Notes: a model not told the origin generated them from the sequence alone. Shown: positions 49,269-57,947, counted from the stretch's first letter. The stretch is 64,000 nt of DNA from Streptomyces inusitatus (GCF_014651115.1 NZ_BMWG01000018.1:98885-162884), one strand, 5' to 3'. Made by a program: numbers and translations.

Positions 49269-49952
49269 TCACAGGGTTCGGCGGCGGAACTCGCGCGCGG
49301 GTGGCTCAGGGCCGACGACGATGGCGGTGGCGTCGTCGCGGCAGCCCGCCCCGTCCGACGCGGCGGCGTCCACGATCGCGTCGGCGAGGGCCTGCGGATC
49401 GGCGGCGTGCTCGCGGGCGAGGGCCTCCAGCGTCCCTCGGCCCAGGTCGGCACCGTCCGAGACAAGCAGCAGCATCTCCCCCGCCGGGGCGGTGGCGGCG
49501 GCCACGGTTGTCGCGACCGCCGTTCCAAGGCCGACCCGGAGGTCGTCGCCCACTCCCTGCGGGACGGTGCGGGCAGTCAGACGCCGACCGTCCCAGCCGT
49601 ACGCGACCGAGTCCCCCGCCGCACAGATCCTCGGCGGCCGGCCGGGACGGAGCACCGCGACGACGATCGCTCCGTCGGGCAGGGGCCCGGCCCCGAGGCC
49701 GTCTCCCGGATCGGCCACCAGGGCGGCGGCGTCGAGCACCGCGGCAGTGGCTCCATAGCGTGCGCCGATCGCCGCCGCCCTCCAGGCCAGACGCTCGGCG
49801 AGCACGGGTGCGCCGGGGTGGTGTCCGGCGATGTCGATCAGGGCTGCCGCCACGGTGCCGTCCGACGCGGTGAACACGGACGCGGCGTCGGCGTTGTTCT
49901 CGCCGGTGCCCTGCCGGGTGGCGGTCGCCACGACGATGGCGGGGTTGTTCAT
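49269..49952 (-). CDS. PP2C-like protein phosphatase
   Basis: A 227-residue PP2C-fold protein with GENNADAASVFTASDG, LIDIAGHHPG in place of the usual metal-binding DGMGGH, a GDSVAYGWDG segment, VSDGADLG and the C-terminal CRDDATAIVVG. Most metal-binding aspartates can be placed, so it is probably active. It is encoded as the second gene of a pair with a small CxCPxC protein, overlapping by ATGA. It may counter a Ser/Thr kinase not in the window. Confidence 0.75.
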   Translation of the reverse strand: MNNPAIVVATATRQGTGENNADAASVFTASDGTVAAALIDIAGHHPGAPVLAERLAWRAAAIGARYGATAAVLDAAALVADPGDGLGAGPLPDGAIVVAVLRPGRPPRICAAGDSVAYGWDGRRLTARTVPQGVGDDLRVGLGTAVATTVAAATAPAGEMLLLVSDGADLGRGTLEALAREHAADPQALADAIVDAAASDGAGCRDDATAIVVGPEPPAREFRRRTL

Positions 49953-50164
49953 CGGCGGCCGTCTCCGGAGCGCTGTCCGGAGCACCGGGGGCAGCCGCAG
50001 GGCGGATAGCCGGACGAGATCGGTACTTCCCGCGGCCCGGGCGGACCGCCCGGGCCGCCGACCACGATCCTCGGCGAGACGGGGCGCTTGGTCCCGTCCC
50101 GGCCCATTCGGTACACCTCAAGCGTCATCACGCGATCCACCCGTTCCAGGTCTGTGATCAGCAC
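49949..50164 (-). CDS. Small CxCPxC-containing protein
   Basis: A 71-residue protein, unrecognised in function. It reads MTLEVYRMGRDGTKRP and ends in a cysteine cluster PPCGCPRCSG that could bind a metal. The overlap with the phosphatase gene by ATGA supports that it is real. The start could be the internal ATG 12 codons later (MTLEVYRM), which resembles other short Streptomyces proteins. Confidence 0.55.
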   Translation of the reverse strand: MLITDLERVDRVMTLEVYRMGRDGTKRPVSPRIVVGGPGGPPGPREVPISSGYPPCGCPRCSGQRSGDGRR

Positions 50165-50194
50165 TGACGACGACGGTATGAGCGCAGCAGCGGA

Positions 50195-50221
50195 AGAGGG
50201 GGCACAGTTTGTGCCCCCTCT
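50195..50221 (-). terminator. Hairpin terminator after the XRE regulator gene
   Basis: A perfect 12-bp stem (AGAGGGGGCACA pairing with TGTGCCCCCTCT) and a 3-base loop lie 12 bases beyond the XRE gene stop. Confidence 0.85.
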
Positions 50222-50233
50222 GTTCAGCGGGTG

Positions 50234-51484
50234 TCAGGCGGCGAGGAGGCCGAGCTTCTCCGCGAGAGCTGATGCCCGACGGCGGTGGTTGGGGTTCTTC
50301 GACTCGACCTCCTCCAAGATGATCATCTTGGCGTAGCCGTTGTACTTGATCGTCTCCGGTGCCGCCTTGTGCGCCTTCGACAGAGTCTCCACCGCCACCT
50401 CTGGCTGCCCGTTGAGCTGGTACGCCCGAGCCTCTTCGATCCGATGCCTGGCCCGGCGCGGCCGGGACTGAATCGTGGCAGTGTCCGACTTGACGGCCTG
50501 CCGCACCGACTCCCCGCCCTGGCGGAGTTCAACAGCGATAGTGACCGCGTGCGCGCCCATGATGGATCGGCCGAAGCTGGTGACGGGGTGGAAGTAGTCC
50601 CCCGGCAGGCGCTGGGCCGTCTCGCGGGCCTGATCCCAATGCCGCCATGCCGTGCCGGTCTCCTTGCGGCGCGCAGCTGTGTACCCAGCCTCGAACGTGA
50701 GCGCGCCCGAGATGGCGAGGACGTCGTCGCTCGCGTCCGGGAGCAGCGGTTTGAGATACGCCAACGCCGCCGAGGTGACCGCGTCGGCCGCGTCGAAGTG
50801 GCCGGGGCCGGCGTCCCGGTGAGCCTGGGCACTCAGCCAGGCGGCGACGCCGATGGCGTGCGGGTCCTCGGACTCCTGCGCGGCGACCATGCCGCGCTCC
50901 GCGACGCGCCACAGCAGTGCGGCGTCGGGCTGGTAGGCCACGAAGAACTGGGAGAGCGAGTACACCTCGGAGAGGACTGCCTGCGCTGCTCGCCTGCCCT
51001 CCGTGGTGTCGGCCTGCCGTACCGCCATCTGGGCATCGCGGATCAGCTCCGGCAGGAGCGCACCCACGACCTCGCGGTGCTTCGGAGAAGAGTGCCGGGA
51101 CGACCAGGCTCGGGAGAGCCGCGCCGCGAGATGCGCGGTAGAAGGGGCTTCCCGGTCAGCGGTGAGCACCAAGGAGTCGACGGCAGCCCGGACCGCGCCG
51201 AGTCGGGGATGGCCAGGGCCGGTGAAGAGCGAGACGGGCACGGACTGATCCCCCGTGAGGTCGGAAAGGTCCCGGACACGGAGTACGTCAGCGAGCCGCA
51301 GTATGACGTCGAGCTTCGGCGTCTTCAGTCGGCCCGTCTCCAGGGCCTTCACCCATGAGTCGGAGCGGCCCATCAGCCCTCCGAGCTGATCTCGGGTCAC
51401 GCCTCTACTAGTGCGGAGAATCTGAAGCCTTTGCCCGAATGCCAACGGGTCGGCGTAAGGGTCCGGGGTAGCATGAGATGACAC
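50234..51484 (-). CDS. XRE-family regulator with TPR-like C-terminus
   Basis: A 416-residue protein with an N-terminal XRE HTH (LRTSRGVTRDQLGGLMGRSDSWVKALETGR) and a long helical C-terminal domain of TPR-like repeats (for example EEARAYQLNGQPEVAVETLSKAHKAAP). This layout is common in Streptomyces peptide- or metabolite-sensing regulators. A GTG start at 51484 is used (VSSHATPDPYADPLAFGQRL) with GAGAGGGG upstream. The codon usage is less GC-extreme than the cluster's. Its targets are unknown. Confidence 0.85.
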   Translation of the reverse strand: MSSHATPDPYADPLAFGQRLQILRTSRGVTRDQLGGLMGRSDSWVKALETGRLKTPKLDVILRLADVLRVRDLSDLTGDQSVPVSLFTGPGHPRLGAVRAAVDSLVLTADREAPSTAHLAARLSRAWSSRHSSPKHREVVGALLPELIRDAQMAVRQADTTEGRRAAQAVLSEVYSLSQFFVAYQPDAALLWRVAERGMVAAQESEDPHAIGVAAWLSAQAHRDAGPGHFDAADAVTSAALAYLKPLLPDASDDVLAISGALTFEAGYTAARRKETGTAWRHWDQARETAQRLPGDYFHPVTSFGRSIMGAHAVTIAVELRQGGESVRQAVKSDTATIQSRPRRARHRIEEARAYQLNGQPEVAVETLSKAHKAAPETIKYNGYAKMIILEEVESKNPNHRRRASALAEKLGLLAA

Positions 51485-51565
51485 GGCCTTGCCCCTCTCT
51501 GTCCAGCTCGTCACTGCCAGAGTAAGGGGCGAGGCCATCGTCGTGTCAGTGGTCAGATCACCGGG

Positions 51566-51748
51566 GTGGTGCCTGTTCCGGAGCCGCGCCGATGCCCCCG
51601 TACTCTGCGCGGCACGGCCGCTATCGAACTGACTGACGAGCTGATCGCCCTGGAGTGGGCCGCCTGGGCGGAGATCCAGGCCCGCGAGCTGACCGTGGAA
51701 ACCGCCTGGGCCGTCCAGTGGGCGATCACCCTCGCGGGCCTGCGGTGA
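51566..51748 (+). pseudogene. Short coding remnant ending in the R2 repeat
   Basis: A 60-codon frame whose second half (ALEWAAWAEIQARELTVE, then VQWAITLAGLR) has the periodicity of a real helical protein and ends exactly in repeat R2. The ends of R1 and R3 would encode the same WAIT.AGLR ending, with R3 lacking most of the upstream sequence. I read it as the 3' part of a small Streptomyces gene, whole or truncated. Function unknown. Confidence 0.4.
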
Positions 51749-51806
51749 CGCCCCCGGCATCGTCACCCGCGCGTGGGCGCGCCGGGCGCGGGGCTGACGC
51801 GCGCGG
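51721..51806. repeat. ~80-bp dispersed repeat, copy R2
   Basis: The most complete copy. It begins within the 3' codons of the small frame at 51566 (GGCGATCACC), continues through the shared TCGCGGGCCTGCGGTGACGC block and the CGTCACC hairpin arm, and ends in GCTGACGCGCGCGG. One junction is the truncation point of an XRE gene fragment on the other strand. Confidence 0.75.
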
Positions 51807-51812
51807 GGAGGT

Positions 51813-51875
51813 CCGGGCCAGCTTCCGCTGCTCTTTGATGCGCGCGCCGGTGTGGCCGTCGTCGGGCAAGGGCAT
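51813..51875 (-). pseudogene. Truncated XRE regulator, N-terminal fragment
   Basis: The minus strand encodes MPLPDDGHTGARIKEQRKLA, a typical start of a Streptomyces XRE-family regulator (normally followed by the rest of helix-turn-helix). The frame then runs directly into the low-complexity coding of repeat R2 and loses any similarity. It is therefore a gene fragment broken at the repeat junction. Confidence 0.5.
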
Positions 51876-51994
51876 ACCGGTCTCCGTTCCTGACTCGCCG
51901 TCTGGAACGGTACCCGCGCGGCCGCGTGGTGGCCCCTGCATCGCCCCCGATCCGTCCCCGGACCGGAGGCGGGCTCATGTGATCGGATGGACGC

Positions 51995-52531
51995 ATGACG
52001 AAGACGCTGTATCTGTTCGGGAGCGCCGCGCCGCCGGTCTTCGAGATCGGCCAGGTCATTCGGGATCTTCAGGCGCGCGGGTGGGACGTGTGCCTCGGGT
52101 TGACGCCGACGGCGGCCGACTGGCTGTCCGAAGAGCTGGTGGACCTGAAGGGGCTGACAGGGCACCCGGTGCGCTCGCGGCACAAACGGCCTGGAGAGCA
52201 GGATGTGTGGCCGAAGGCGGATGCGATCCTCTTCGCCCCGGTGACAGCGAACAGCCTGAACTCCTGGGCTCTCTGTCTGACCTCTGTATTCGTGGTCGGG
52301 GTGGCGGCGGAGGGCATCGGCAAGGGCATCCCGACAGTGGCCATGCCCTGCGTGAACGCGGCCTATGCCGCCCACCCGCAGATCGACCGCTCGGTGGAAA
52401 TTCTCCGGGAGGCCGGGGTGGCGGTGCTGTACGGCCGGGATGGGTTCACTCCGAACCCTCCAGGGGTGAAGCGACCCTATCCCTGGGCGGCGGCGCTGCG
52501 CGCCGTTGAGCGGCACGCCCCGGCGCTCTGA
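51995..52531 (+). CDS. Flavoprotein of the PPC-decarboxylase/EpiD-like superfamily
   Basis: A 178-residue HFCD-type flavoprotein: TLYLFGSAAPPVFEIGQVIRDL, then ILFAPVTANSLNSWALCLT and the PTVAMPCVNAAYAAHP loop. These correspond to the FMN-binding and substrate regions of CoaC/LanD/UbiX-type enzymes. No lanthipeptide or coenzyme A gene lies next to it, so the substrate is open. Start ATG 51995 has only a weak ribosome site. Confidence 0.75.
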   Translation: MTKTLYLFGSAAPPVFEIGQVIRDLQARGWDVCLGLTPTAADWLSEELVDLKGLTGHPVRSRHKRPGEQDVWPKADAILFAPVTANSLNSWALCLTSVFVVGVAAEGIGKGIPTVAMPCVNAAYAAHPQIDRSVEILREAGVAVLYGRDGFTPNPPGVKRPYPWAAALRAVERHAPAL

Positions 52532-52556
52532 CGGACGCCCCGACAGAGCGCCGGTG

Positions 52557-52620
52557 GGCGATCACCGTCGCGGGCCTGCGGTGACGCGCCTGCGCGCCGG
52601 GGCGCGGGCTGACGCGGGCG
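52557..52620. repeat. ~65-bp dispersed repeat, copy R3 (with internal deletion)
   Basis: Keeps GTGGGCGATCACC, the TCGCGGGCCTGCGGTGACGC block and the GCGCCGGGGCGCGGGCTGACGC tail, but lacks about 18 bases in the middle, including the CGTCACC arm. It lies between the flavoprotein stop and the YVTN lipoprotein stop, convergent genes. Confidence 0.7.
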
Positions 52621-52631
52621 GAAAGCTCCGG

Positions 52632-53834
52632 TCAGCGGAAGACGCCGGTGTGCCCCAAGGAGTAGCGGCCGGGCTGGGGGTAGACGGCGAGTCCGTGCGG
52701 GCCGCCGCCCACCGGGATGCGGGCCAGTTGTTTGCCGCTCCTGGTGTCGATCGCGTACACCTCGTCGTCGTACCGCCCCGACAGCCAGAGGACCTTGCCG
52801 TCGGCCGAGACTCCGCCCATGTCGGGGCTGCCGCCGTCGGGCAGCCACCACTTCTTGGTGAGCCCGTTCTTGGCGAAGTCGAAGACGGAGATGGATCCCT
52901 CGCCGCGGTTGGGGATGTACATCTCCCGGGAGTCGCGGCTGATGTAGAGCCCGTGGGCGCCCTCGCCGGTGGGGAGCAGCTTGGGGGTGGTGAACTTCTC
53001 GCCGTCGAGCACCCACACCCCGTGCGCCATCATGTCGGCGATGTAGAACGTCCCGCCGTCCGGGGAGATCTTCACATCCTGGGGCATCGCCCCCTCGAAG
53101 GGCAGTTTCTGCTGGGCGACGACCTCCATCCTCTCTGTGTCGACCTTGAGCAGCTCGCCGGAGAACTCGCAGGAGACGATGAAGTAGCGGCCGTCCGCCG
53201 AGAAGTCGGCGTGGTTGACGCCGAAGCAGGAGACCGGGGTGGTCTTCACCCGGTTCATGGTGTGCGGGTCGCGGAAGACCAGTTCGCGGTCGAGGGAGGC
53301 CATGACGACGGCGTACTTGCCGTTGGGCGTGAAGTAGAGGTTGTACGGGTCGTGCACCTCCACCGGGTCGCCCGCGGCGCCGGTGGCCGGGTTGATCGGG
53401 GTGAGGGTGTGGCCCCTGTTGTTGTTCACCCACAGGGTCTTCAGGTCCCAGGAGGGGACGACGTGCTGGGGCTGGACGCCGACCGGGATGGTCTCGACGA
53501 CCTCGTAGCTCTTGGGGTCGATGACGGAGACGGTGTTGGAGTTGGTGTTGGGGACGTACACCCGGGAGGGGTAGTTCCGCACCACCGGGGAGAGCAGACC
53601 GGGCCGGTCGGCGGCGTAGATGTCCTTGGGGTCGAGTACCGGCGGCATGCCCGGCAGCCCGGCCGGGACGACGGGCTCCGGTGCGACCAGCGGGACCGCC
53701 GCCCCGGTCCTCCGGGTGTCGCCGGCCGTCGGGGAGCCCTCCCCGGCGCAGCCCGCGATCAGGGCGAGCAGGGCCCCGGTGGCCAGGGTGCCGGCCCGCC
53801 GGGTGAGTCTCAGTGGAGTGATTCGTCGGTGCAT
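52632..53834 (-). CDS. YVTN beta-propeller lipoprotein
   Basis: A 400-residue lipoprotein: signal peptide with lipobox LIAGCAG, then seven-bladed-propeller repeats of the YVTN/YncE type such as SRVYVPNTNSNTVSVIDPKSYEVVETIPVG and GGTFYIADMMAHGVWVLD. It probably sits on the outer face of the membrane and binds a ligand or protein. Its ATG overlaps the stop of the deacetylase-like gene by one base (TGATG), so the two form one unit. Confidence 0.85.
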   Translation of the reverse strand: MHRRITPLRLTRRAGTLATGALLALIAGCAGEGSPTAGDTRRTGAAVPLVAPEPVVPAGLPGMPPVLDPKDIYAADRPGLLSPVVRNYPSRVYVPNTNSNTVSVIDPKSYEVVETIPVGVQPQHVVPSWDLKTLWVNNNRGHTLTPINPATGAAGDPVEVHDPYNLYFTPNGKYAVVMASLDRELVFRDPHTMNRVKTTPVSCFGVNHADFSADGRYFIVSCEFSGELLKVDTERMEVVAQQKLPFEGAMPQDVKISPDGGTFYIADMMAHGVWVLDGEKFTTPKLLPTGEGAHGLYISRDSREMYIPNRGEGSISVFDFAKNGLTKKWWLPDGGSPDMGGVSADGKVLWLSGRYDDEVYAIDTRSGKQLARIPVGGGPHGLAVYPQPGRYSLGHTGVFR

Positions 53835-54637
53835 CAGCTCAGCAGCTCCGTGGTGGTCACCGCGCGCAGTCCGCGGCGGTCGAGATCGTCGAGGAGGGCG
53901 GGCAGCGCGGCGACCGTGTCCGCGTGGCCGAAGTGCAGGCTCACCACGGATCCGCGCCGGATCTGCCCGGTGACCGTACGGGTCACGGCCGCGGCCCCGG
54001 GCGAGGTGAAGTCGAGGGAGTCGAGGTCGTACGAGAGGACGTGCGGGTAACCGGCGCGCTGTGCGAGCCGGATGAGCGGCTCGGTGGCGTGCTGGGTGCG
54101 GGAGGGCCGGAACCAGGTGCCGATGGAGCCGGTGAGCCGGTGCAGCCGCCGCGCGCAGCCGGTGATCTCGGCGTAGGCCTCGTCCTCGGGCATCTCGGTG
54201 ATGCTCAGATGGCGCTGGGTGTGGTTGCCCAGGTCGTGGCCGCCGTCGAGGATCCGGCGGGCGAGGTGGGGGTACTGGTCGAGCCAGCCGCCGATGGCGA
54301 GGACGGTGACCCTGGCGTTCGCCCGCTCGGCCTCGGCGAGGAGGGCGGTGGCGGTGGCGGGGTCGCCGCCGCCGTGGAAGGTGAGGGCGACCCGGTCGCG
54401 GTCGCGGGGGCCGTGGGTGATCTGCGCGGGCAGGCCCGGGAAGCGGCGGGCGGCGGGGGCGGCCCGGCCGCCGGGCGGGGGCGGGGCGGCCGGGGAGGAC
54501 GGGGCGGCCGGGGAGGGCGGCGGCACCGTCCCGGCCCGCGGGGAGCCGTCGGTGCCGCCGGTACAGCCGGCGAGGGAGGCGCACACGGCGGCCCCCGCTG
54601 CGGAGCGCAGGGCGCGGCGGCGGTCGATCGGGGTCAC
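53834..54637 (-). CDS. Polysaccharide-deacetylase-like lipoprotein, atypical active site
   Basis: A 267-residue NodB-fold lipoprotein with a Tat-like DRRRALRSAAG and lipobox ASLAGCTGG, then a Pro-rich linker. NodB motif 1, normally TFDDGP, reads LTFHGGGDP, so the two aspartates are displaced. Motif 2 GHDLGNHTQRHLSI keeps the two metal histidines, and FRPSRTQH replaces RPPxG. It may be a diverged deacetylase or a binding protein. GTG start at 54637. Coupled to the YVTN lipoprotein gene. Confidence 0.75.
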   Translation of the reverse strand: MTPIDRRRALRSAAGAAVCASLAGCTGGTDGSPRAGTVPPPSPAAPSSPAAPPPPGGRAAPAARRFPGLPAQITHGPRDRDRVALTFHGGGDPATATALLAEAERANARVTVLAIGGWLDQYPHLARRILDGGHDLGNHTQRHLSITEMPEDEAYAEITGCARRLHRLTGSIGTWFRPSRTQHATEPLIRLAQRAGYPHVLSYDLDSLDFTSPGAAAVTRTVTGQIRRGSVVSLHFGHADTVAALPALLDDLDRRGLRAVTTTELLS

Positions 54638-54950
54638 GGGAAGGCAGCGTAGGGGTGAATGGTGGAAATAAGGATGATTTGCGCATTGAATGAACCCTGC
54701 GGGTCGCGGAGCCCGACCTGAAGCGGATCAAGGAAATATTCAACAGAAGGGAACTTTATGCAGCATTTATGAGGCGAGTGGCCCACCTCACCTGCGATTC
54801 ACAAGTAATCTATGGCTATTCATCACATTTGTCCGAGTAGCGGATTTTGGTACGGAGGCCCCCGTCTGCCATAGTCGGTGGCACGACCCCCATTGACCCG
54901 GGCCAGGTCGTCTCTGTCGCCGTGGTACACCCCCCCGATCCACGGCGCTT
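54638..54950. other. Intergenic promoter region, comparatively AT-rich
   Basis: About 310 bases without a convincing gene. Part of it, around 54770-54840, is much richer in A+T than its surroundings. It presumably holds the promoter for the deacetylase/YVTN pair. No strong -35/-10 can be fixed. Confidence 0.5.
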
Positions 54951-55001
54951 CACAGAAGCCCCCCGGCGCCGACACCCTCGGACCGCGCGGGGGCTTCTGT
55001 G
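54951..55001 (-). terminator. Hairpin terminator after the anti-sigma-type ATPase gene
   Basis: Perfect 13-bp arms CACAGAAGCCCCC and GGGGGCTTCTGTG with a 25-base loop lie just beyond the stop at 55039 on the minus strand. Confidence 0.65.
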
Positions 55002-55038
55002 CGTTCCGGGCCGAACCAAAGCAGAAGGACTCGGGCAC

Positions 55039-55560
55039 TCAGGGCGACGGGGTCGCGTACCGCTCGGTGATCCGCATCTCGAACCAGGTCGTCTTGCCGC
55101 GCGGCAGCAGATCCACGCCCCACCGGTCGGAGAGCTTGTCCACCAGGAAGAGCCCCCGCCCGCTGACGTCCATCGGCTGGACCGGCAGCAGACAGGGCAG
55201 CCCGCGCGAGGGGTCGCGCACCTCGATCCGGATCCAGCCCCGGCGGCGCAGCATCCGCAGCCCGAAGACCCGGGCCCCGGTGTGCCGCACGGCGTTCCCC
55301 ACCAGCTCCGAGACGAGCAGCACCGCGTGCTCGGCGGTCTGCGCGGAGAGCGACCACTGCCAGAGCACGACGGAGTGGGTCAGCCGGCGGGCGGTGGCGG
55401 CGGATTCCGGGCGGGAGGGGAGCCGGACCTCCCCCTCGGTGGGGTTGCCGTACAGCTCCAGCGCCCTGAGGGACTGTTCGTCCTCGATGGCGGCCATCCA
55501 CCGGGTGGCGACAGCGCTGTCGGACTGCCGCGGTTGCTCCACACCTTCGAGGCCCGCCAT
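55039..55560 (-). CDS. HATPase (anti-sigma-factor-type) regulator
   Basis: A 173-residue histidine-kinase-like ATPase (HATPase_c_2) with VSELVGNAVRHTG (N box), SRGLP and GRGLFLVDKLSDRWGV (G boxes). Such proteins in Streptomyces act as RsbW/SpoIIAB-like anti-sigma switches. The start MAGLEG at 55560 is chosen because G-rich sequence lies directly before it and the family often begins with it; ATG 55569 or 55572 would add 3-4 residues. Confidence 0.85.
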   Translation of the reverse strand: MAGLEGVEQPRQSDSAVATRWMAAIEDEQSLRALELYGNPTEGEVRLPSRPESAATARRLTHSVVLWQWSLSAQTAEHAVLLVSELVGNAVRHTGARVFGLRMLRRRGWIRIEVRDPSRGLPCLLPVQPMDVSGRGLFLVDKLSDRWGVDLLPRGKTTWFEMRITERYATPSP

Positions 55561-55696
55561 ACCCCCCATCATGGCCGCAATGAGGGAGTTCCGTGGCCGT
55601 TCCAGCGGAACAGGGGGGCCGGGACGCCCCTGCCCGGAGGAGCCCCGGGCATATGACCATGGCGTCATGCGGGTTTCCGCTCCCCCACTGAGCTGC

Positions 55697-55713
55697 GTTG
55701 ACACCCTGTCAAC
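55697..55713. promoter_or_regulatory. Palindrome GTTGACAcccTGTCAAC (candidate operator/promoter)
   Basis: A perfect 7-bp inverted repeat that embeds TTGACA on both strands, between the ATPase and enoyl-CoA hydratase genes. On the minus strand it could provide the -35 of the ATPase gene about 140 bases downstream; no clear -10 is seen. Confidence 0.45.
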
Positions 55714-55843
55714 AACATATGTCGGACCGTCCGCCCCGGGATCTCCCCGAGATCTCCCCGGGGTTTTCTCCGTCCGGATTTCGGGCTCGCACCGCGTTGA
55801 CGTCATGGGCGGATGGCGGGCGATTCCGCCAACAGCCCTCCAT

Positions 55844-56620
55844 TCAGCGGAATTTCGCCTTACCGGGACCGTCCTCCACAAAGCTCCGCATCCCCGTCTC
55901 CCGGTCCTCGGTGGCGAAGAGACCCGCGAACCAGTTCCGCTCGATCGCGAGACCGGTCTCGATGTCCGTCTCCAGACCCGCGTCGACACACTCCTTGGCG
56001 GCCCGCAGGGCCAGCGCGGGCCCCTGCGCGAGCTTCGCGGCCCAGGCGCGGGCCTGCTCGTACACCTCGGCGGCGGGCGCCACCCGGTCCACCAGACCGA
56101 GCGCGAGCGCCTCGTCCGCCCGTACCTGACGGCCGGTGAAGATGAGGTCCTTGGCCCTGGACGGGCCGATCAGCCGGGAGAGCCGCTGGGTGCCGCCCGC
56201 GCCCGGGATCAGACCGAGGAGGATCTCGGGCTGGCCCAGCTTGGCGTCCTCGGCGGCGATCCGGAAGTCGGCGCAGAGCGCCAGCTCGCAGCCGCCGCCC
56301 AGGGCGTAGCCGGTGACGGCGGCGACGACGGGCTTGGGGATCCTGGCGATCGCGGTGAACGACTCCTGGAGGGCGCGGGAGCGGACCACCATCGCGGCGT
56401 GGTCCATCTCCCGCATCTCCTTGATGTCCGCGCCGGCGGCGAACACCTTCTCCCCGCCGTAGAGGATCACCGCCCGCACATCCTCGCGGCGGGTCGCCTC
56501 CGCCGCCAGCTCCAGCAGCCGGTCCTGCACGGCGATGTTCAGCGCGTTCATCGGCGGACGATCCAGCCGGACGGTGGCGACGCCGTCCAGGACCTCGAAG
56601 TGCACAGTCGCAGTCGTCAT
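55844..56620 (-). CDS. Enoyl-CoA hydratase/isomerase
   Basis: A 258-residue crotonase-family enzyme with the oxyanion-hole segment VFAAGADIKEM and GYALGGGCELALCADFRIAAED, and catalytic Glu in QPEILLGLIPGAGGTQRL. Close to typical FadB1x/EchA-type hydratases of beta-oxidation. It is followed by the L,D-transpeptidase gene with a short gap. Central metabolic function, not part of the cluster. Confidence 0.92.
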   Translation of the reverse strand: MTTATVHFEVLDGVATVRLDRPPMNALNIAVQDRLLELAAEATRREDVRAVILYGGEKVFAAGADIKEMREMDHAAMVVRSRALQESFTAIARIPKPVVAAVTGYALGGGCELALCADFRIAAEDAKLGQPEILLGLIPGAGGTQRLSRLIGPSRAKDLIFTGRQVRADEALALGLVDRVAPAAEVYEQARAWAAKLAQGPALALRAAKECVDAGLETDIETGLAIERNWFAGLFATEDRETGMRSFVEDGPGKAKFR

Positions 56621-56678
56621 GACAGGAGGTTAACCGCCGCTAACGACAGCGGGCGATGCCGCTGCTTCTTCCACCGGG

Positions 56679-57947
56679 CTACTTCTTCCACTGGGCCCAG
56701 GACATGTTCCAGCCGTTGAGACCGTTGGACGGGGCGATCTGCTTGTCCTTGGAGTTCTTCACTATGACCACGTCGCCGAGGATCGAGCGGTCGTAGAACC
56801 AGGCGGCCGGGGACTTCTTGTTCCAGCCGCCACGCACATCGCTCAGCCCGACACAGCCGTGGCTGACATTCGCCGATCCGAAGGTGCCGGAGGAGGCCCA
56901 GTAGTTGCCGTGGAGGAAGGTGCCGGAGGTGGAGAGGCGCATCGCGTGCGGCACGTCCTTGATGTCGTACTCGCCGCCGAAGCCGACGGTGGCCCCGTTC
57001 ATCCGGGTGACCTTGTACTTCTCGCTGATCACCATCTGCCCGTTGTAGGTGGTGGTCGCGGGGGCCCCGGCCGTTATCGGGATGTCCTTGATCTGCTTGC
57101 CGTCCCGGACGACCTTCATCCGCTTGGTCTTGGCGTCGACGGTGGACACCTGGCTGCGGCCTATCGTGAACGAGATCGTCTTGGCCTGCTTGCCGTAGAC
57201 GCCGGGGCGGCCCTGGACGCCGTCCAGATTGAGCTTGACGGTGACCTTCGTCCCCGGGGCCCAGTACTTCTCCGGGCGGAAGTCGAGCCGGTCGTTGCCG
57301 AACCAGTGGCCCTCTATCGGCACGGACGGCACCGAGGTGACCGTGATGGCCCTCTCGACCGCATCCGGGTCGGTGATGCCCCGGGTGAAGTTGAGGGAGA
57401 CCGGCATGCCGACACCGACCGTGGAGCGGTCCTCGGGGGTGTAGTGCCCGATGAAGGTGTTCTTCGGGGACAGGGTGGTGAAGGAGGTGTCCTTGGCGGA
57501 CTCCCGGCCCTCCTCGTCCCGGGCGACCGCGTGCACCTTGTACCGGGTGGCCCCCGCCAGATGGTGCGACGGCTCCCAGGAGCCGCCGTCGGCGGAGATC
57601 CGGCCCTTGACCTCGACGCCCTTGCCGTCCTTGACGGTCACCGTGGTCAGCCGGCCCCGGTCGGCGGTGACCTTGAGCGCGCCGCTGGTGGCGGCGGTCC
57701 CCGCGCCGTCCTCGGGCGCGACGGTGACGACGGCCCGCGAGGGCCCGTCGGCGACCCGGCTCGCGCCGTCGCCGTTCTTCTCCCCGCCGGGGCCGGAGGC
57801 CTCCCGGTCACCGCCACCGCCGCCGCCCGCGCAGGCGGTCACCAGCACCAGCAGCGCCGCGGCGGTCGCGGCCCGCGCGGCAGCGCCCCCGCGTCCACGT
57901 GCGACGACGGCCGGCGCTCCCGATATCGGGTGCTGCTTCTTCCCCAT
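56679..57947 (-). CDS. L,D-transpeptidase lipoprotein, copy 1
   Basis: A 422-residue cell-wall enzyme: lipobox LLVLVTACAGG, two Ig-like domains (about residues 80-260) and a C-terminal YkuD domain with the catalytic Cys in SHGCVGLSD and upstream HGNYWASSGTFGSANV. It forms 3-3 peptidoglycan cross-links. Start ATG 57947 with GGGGAGAG upstream. Same architecture as the next gene, with clear but not close similarity. Confidence 0.92.
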   Translation of the reverse strand: MGKKQHPISGAPAVVARGRGGAAARAATAAALLVLVTACAGGGGGGDREASGPGGEKNGDGASRVADGPSRAVVTVAPEDGAGTAATSGALKVTADRGRLTTVTVKDGKGVEVKGRISADGGSWEPSHHLAGATRYKVHAVARDEEGRESAKDTSFTTLSPKNTFIGHYTPEDRSTVGVGMPVSLNFTRGITDPDAVERAITVTSVPSVPIEGHWFGNDRLDFRPEKYWAPGTKVTVKLNLDGVQGRPGVYGKQAKTISFTIGRSQVSTVDAKTKRMKVVRDGKQIKDIPITAGAPATTTYNGQMVISEKYKVTRMNGATVGFGGEYDIKDVPHAMRLSTSGTFLHGNYWASSGTFGSANVSHGCVGLSDVRGGWNKKSPAAWFYDRSILGDVVIVKNSKDKQIAPSNGLNGWNMSWAQWKK

